Shown in pieces: positions 6,854-10,156 of a stretch of DNA of 10,156 nucleotides. The stretch lies in assembly GCA_903879975.1 (NCBI GenBank), contig CAIRNL010000300.1, forward strand, positions 1 through 10,156, in the 5' to 3' direction. A program made the translations under genes and the position numbers. The first letter of the stretch is position 1, and every line of letters begins with the position of its first letter. The notes under the pieces are model-generated. The model was given only the letters and a program-made list of their open reading frames with translations. It was not told the origin of the DNA and did not search any database. This stretch comes from an uncultured Chloroflexota bacterium. GTDB lineage: Bacteria; Chloroflexota; Anaerolineae; Caldilineales; Caldilineaceae.

Positions 6854-6904
6854 GGCGCCGTTGTCAACGCTAATCCAAAATTCTGACGCACACCCTTGTC
6901 AAGG
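6843..6904. promoter_or_regulatory. Cluster of TTG-n-CAA dyads overlapping the UbiA promoter
   Basis: Three related dyads lie close together: CTTGACGTCAAG, a perfect 12-bp palindrome covering the -35 box (6843-6854); TTGTCAA (6861-6867); and CCTTGTCAAGG, a perfect interrupted palindrome (6894-6904). All share TTG/CAA arms with different centres. They could be binding sites for one regulator or simply repeated -35-like TTGACA sequences (minus-strand TTGACA at 6867-6862 and 6902-6897). Confidence 0.45.
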
Positions 6905-6968
6905 AGGACTTCACGTTTTTGGGCACAAATGATCTCGCGTGATTTTTTTCTGCCATTGCCATGCGCAC

Positions 6969-8651
6969 TTATCTCCGATAGAGCTTCCACAGCTCGAAGA
7001 GGGGTGTGCCGTCGCGCTGGACAAAGGTGCGTTCGAGGACGGGCGTCAGCCCCGCTTGGCCTGCCGCCGCCAGGAAGGATTCGCGCCGCCCGGCGAAGAC
7101 TGTGGCGCCTTCGCTGTGCAACAGGTACACATTGTCCAGGTTCTCCAGAAAGGGCGCCACCCGCTCGGTGAATTCAGCGTCGGGCGCATCCGGCGAGGCG
7201 TAGCCGAAAATCTCAATGGGCGTGACCGTGCCTTGGCTCAGAAAGCGTACCGATGCATCGATTCCCCAGTCCAGCGCCAGCGGTGCACCCATGCCGTTGT
7301 AGCGTAGATGATAGGCCAGGTGATAGCTGGCGTCGGAGTGGTCGGCCAGCCCGCCGCTTTGAGCGAGTGCCCGGTGATAGAACACTGTGCCGGCTAGGTC
7401 GGTGGCGACCCAAACTGCCAAGACCGCGCCGATCGACAGCCGGCGGAGGGTCGGCCACGAGACTCTTCCCGCCTGGGTTGTCGTGTCGTGCCGGGCGCCG
7501 AAGCCACCGGCCAGCGCCAGCCCGGCGATCGCCAGCACGAGCGGCTGTAGCAGGGCGTAGTGGGTGATGAACAGATCGCTCACGGTGAAGAGACTGGCGC
7601 CAACCGCCAGGCCCAGCAGAGCGAGCGGCATGGCCAGTAGCCGCCAGTTGCAGGCCAGCCCGACGATCAGAACGATCAGTGCCAGCCACGGCGCCAGGCG
7701 ATTGGCATGGACCCCGCCCAGATACCAGAACTGCTCGCCTGTCAGCAGCGTTCGCACCTGCCCGGCACGCACCACAAGATTGGCGCCAATGTCGCTGTTC
7801 TGTACGCCGTAATAGCTCTCGCCCAGATTGCCGCCGATGCTGGCCAGGGTGCCGCCCGTCTGCGCGTTGAACCAGATCAGCGGCAGCAGCGGCAGCAGAA
7901 AGGCGACCGGCAGCGCCACCAGGACGCGGCTGTCCAGCGCCGGCACCTCGCCGCCGCGCCGGCGGACGACCCACCACCAGCCTGCCGCCAGCAATGCAAA
8001 GGGGCCGATGATCCAGACCGCGAGCAATTTGGCGTAAAGCGCCAGCCCGGCTGCCAGCACTGCCCCTACCAGCGCCGATCGCAGGCCTGTGCGCAGCCAG
8101 CGCACACCCAGCCACAGACATAGAAAGACAAAGATTTGGGTGAGATTGGTGACGAAAATACCTTGCCGGCTCCAGAAGACGAAACTGGCAGAGACGGCCA
8201 GCAGCGAGACGGCCAGCAGCCCGGCCGGCGCAATCGGCGCATGAGCCGGCGGCTCAGCACAGTGCACCCGCCGACTTTGCTGTCGGGCAAGCGCCAGCGC
8301 AACCCACTCGGAGATGCTGCGCTCGACCAGCAACAGCACGAGCAGCCCGCACAGGACGGGCAGGACACGCAGGTTGGGCACGCCCACACCGGTGAAGGCG
8401 AGAAAAGGCACCGCCAGATAGACGTTCAGCGCGCCGATGTAGTCCTGCACCATGACTGGAAACGTGCGACCCGCCAGCCGGATGCCCGCCTCACGAAACG
8501 CAGTGATGGGCGCCCCAGCCACGATTTCCAGCGCGTTGAGGCCGGCCTCGCGCGCTTCATCGTAATGCAGGCCGGGCAGTCCCAGTTGGTAGAGCGCAAG
8601 CCCAAGGTAACAAAGCAGCGCAACGATCAGCCAGAGGCGGCGTAGCGTCAT
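6969..8651 (-). CDS. GT39/GT83-like GT-C membrane glycosyltransferase
   Basis: This polytopic membrane protein has 560 residues. After the first helix (about 5-24) comes the loop LGLPGLHYDEAREA with D31 and E32. This is the acidic pair placed in the first extracytoplasmic loop of GT-C enzymes of the PMT/ArnT type, which use polyprenyl-phosphate sugars outside the membrane. A second loop residue, Asp70 in VMVQDYIGAL, fits the family pattern, and SFVFWSRQGIFVTN resembles the conserved third-loop region. About ten helices run to about residue 425. The last 135 residues are soluble and should lie outside; they look like a mixed alpha/beta domain. The ATG at 8651 lies 12 nt after the FecR gene stop, so the two are probably co-transcribed and the main promoter is outside the window. 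No good ribosome binding site is visible. The sugar and acceptor (protein, lipid or glycan) are unknown. Confidence 0.8.
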   Translation of the reverse strand: MTLRRLWLIVALLCYLGLALYQLGLPGLHYDEAREAGLNALEIVAGAPITAFREAGIRLAGRTFPVMVQDYIGALNVYLAVPFLAFTGVGVPNLRVLPVLCGLLVLLLVERSISEWVALALARQQSRRVHCAEPPAHAPIAPAGLLAVSLLAVSASFVFWSRQGIFVTNLTQIFVFLCLWLGVRWLRTGLRSALVGAVLAAGLALYAKLLAVWIIGPFALLAAGWWWVVRRRGGEVPALDSRVLVALPVAFLLPLLPLIWFNAQTGGTLASIGGNLGESYYGVQNSDIGANLVVRAGQVRTLLTGEQFWYLGGVHANRLAPWLALIVLIVGLACNWRLLAMPLALLGLAVGASLFTVSDLFITHYALLQPLVLAIAGLALAGGFGARHDTTTQAGRVSWPTLRRLSIGAVLAVWVATDLAGTVFYHRALAQSGGLADHSDASYHLAYHLRYNGMGAPLALDWGIDASVRFLSQGTVTPIEIFGYASPDAPDAEFTERVAPFLENLDNVYLLHSEGATVFAGRRESFLAAAGQAGLTPVLERTFVQRDGTPLFELWKLYRR

Positions 8652-8663
8652 CCACGGATCCGG

Positions 8664-9946
<1,283 letters not shown>

Positions 9947-9950
<4 letters not shown>

Positions 9951-10156
9951 GCGGCTGTGCCACCTTCTGTGCTATCGGTCTCGCCGGCGGCTGCGGTTCT
10001 CTGCGCAGCCTGCAAGATGGCGCTCAGTCGCACGATCCAGTGGCGCGCGTCGCGATCCGCCGGATCGACGATCAGCGCTTGCTCGAAGGATTCGATGGCA
10101 CGTTCGAGTTCGCCTCGTTCCTTGTAGATCAGGCCGAGGCTGTAGTGGACGTTGGG
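9947..10156 (-). CDS. TPR-repeat protein, C-terminal end only
   Basis: The frame is open from the window edge at 10156 and ends with TGA at 9949-9947, giving the last 69 residues. The first 32 visible residues are a textbook tetratricopeptide repeat: HYSLGLIY then KERGELERAIESFEQALIVDP, with Leu7, Gly8, Tyr11, Ala20, Phe24, Ala27 and Pro32 at the consensus spacing. A further helix (DARHWIVRLSAILQAAQ) caps the array, and the final 17 residues are a disordered tail rich in Ala, Gly, Thr and Glu. TPR arrays bind other proteins. The stop overlaps the FecR gene start by 4 nt (ATGA), so the two are translationally coupled and likely work together. The N-terminal part and any membrane anchor are outside the window. 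Confidence 0.88.
9960..9966 (-). promoter_or_regulatory. Ribosome binding site of the FecR-domain gene
   Basis: On the minus strand AAGGTGG lies 9 nt before the ATG at 9950, inside the end of the TPR gene. It is the best Shine-Dalgarno match before any gene here and supports this start together with the ATGA overlap. Confidence 0.55.

Noticed and set aside
6901..6935. Plus-strand AAGGAGG followed by possible starts in the UbiA-GT-C gap
   Set aside because: The nearest TTG opens only seven codons, and the longer frame runs antisense into the GT-C gene.
6921..6968. T-run near 6940 as a terminator after the GT-C gene
   Set aside because: The run is T on the plus strand, so it is A in the minus-strand transcript, and no stable hairpin precedes it in the right direction.

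Overview
The window is high-GC bacterial DNA, densely coding on both strands. It most likely comes from Chloroflexota (an Anaerolineae- or Caldilineae-like lineage). That placement is inferred from gene content: a DUF2723-type GT-C glycosyltransferase with an extra C-terminal beta-domain, a FecR/TPR gene pair beside another GT-C enzyme, and a soluble polyprenol-phosphate mannose synthase. No rRNA, tRNA, CRISPR array, insertion sequence or phage gene was seen.

Layout. Positions 1-77 may hold the last 24 codons of a plus-strand gene. A polyprenol-phosphate mannose synthase-like GT2 gene follows on the minus strand (164-934). It is divergent, with a 56-nt gap, from a large multi-membrane DUF2723 glycosyltransferase on the plus strand (991-2940). 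After a 308-nt gap comes a complete ABC exporter half-transporter (3249-5018, plus). It converges on a minus-strand pair: a UbiA-family membrane prenyltransferase (5710-6711) and a small two-helix membrane protein of unknown function (5123-5689). A 257-nt gap upstream of the UbiA gene (6712-6968) carries the best promoter in the window and several dyads. Further upstream, also on the minus strand, is a tight three-gene run: a TPR protein (partial, 9947-10156), a membrane-anchored FecR-domain protein with a C-terminal jelly-roll-like region (8664-9950; ATGA overlap with the TPR gene), and a GT39/GT83-like GT-C glycosyltransferase (6969-8651; 12 nt after the FecR gene).

How they may work together. 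The GT2 enzyme would make a polyprenyl-phosphate-linked sugar on the cytoplasmic face. The two GT-C proteins have the topology and acidic first-loop motifs of enzymes that use such lipid-linked sugars on the outer face. The FecR-like protein has an extracytoplasmic beta-rich sensor/adhesion-like ectodomain, and the ABC protein could export a lipid or glycan. An envelope glycosylation locus is therefore a reasonable reading, but it is inferred from neighbourhood and not shown.

The most unusual points are the eroded aspartate-rich motifs of the UbiA protein, the dyad-rich control region in front of it, the Asp in place of the catalytic Glu in the ABC protein with no partner gene in view, and the FecR protein that lacks sigma/anti-sigma neighbours.
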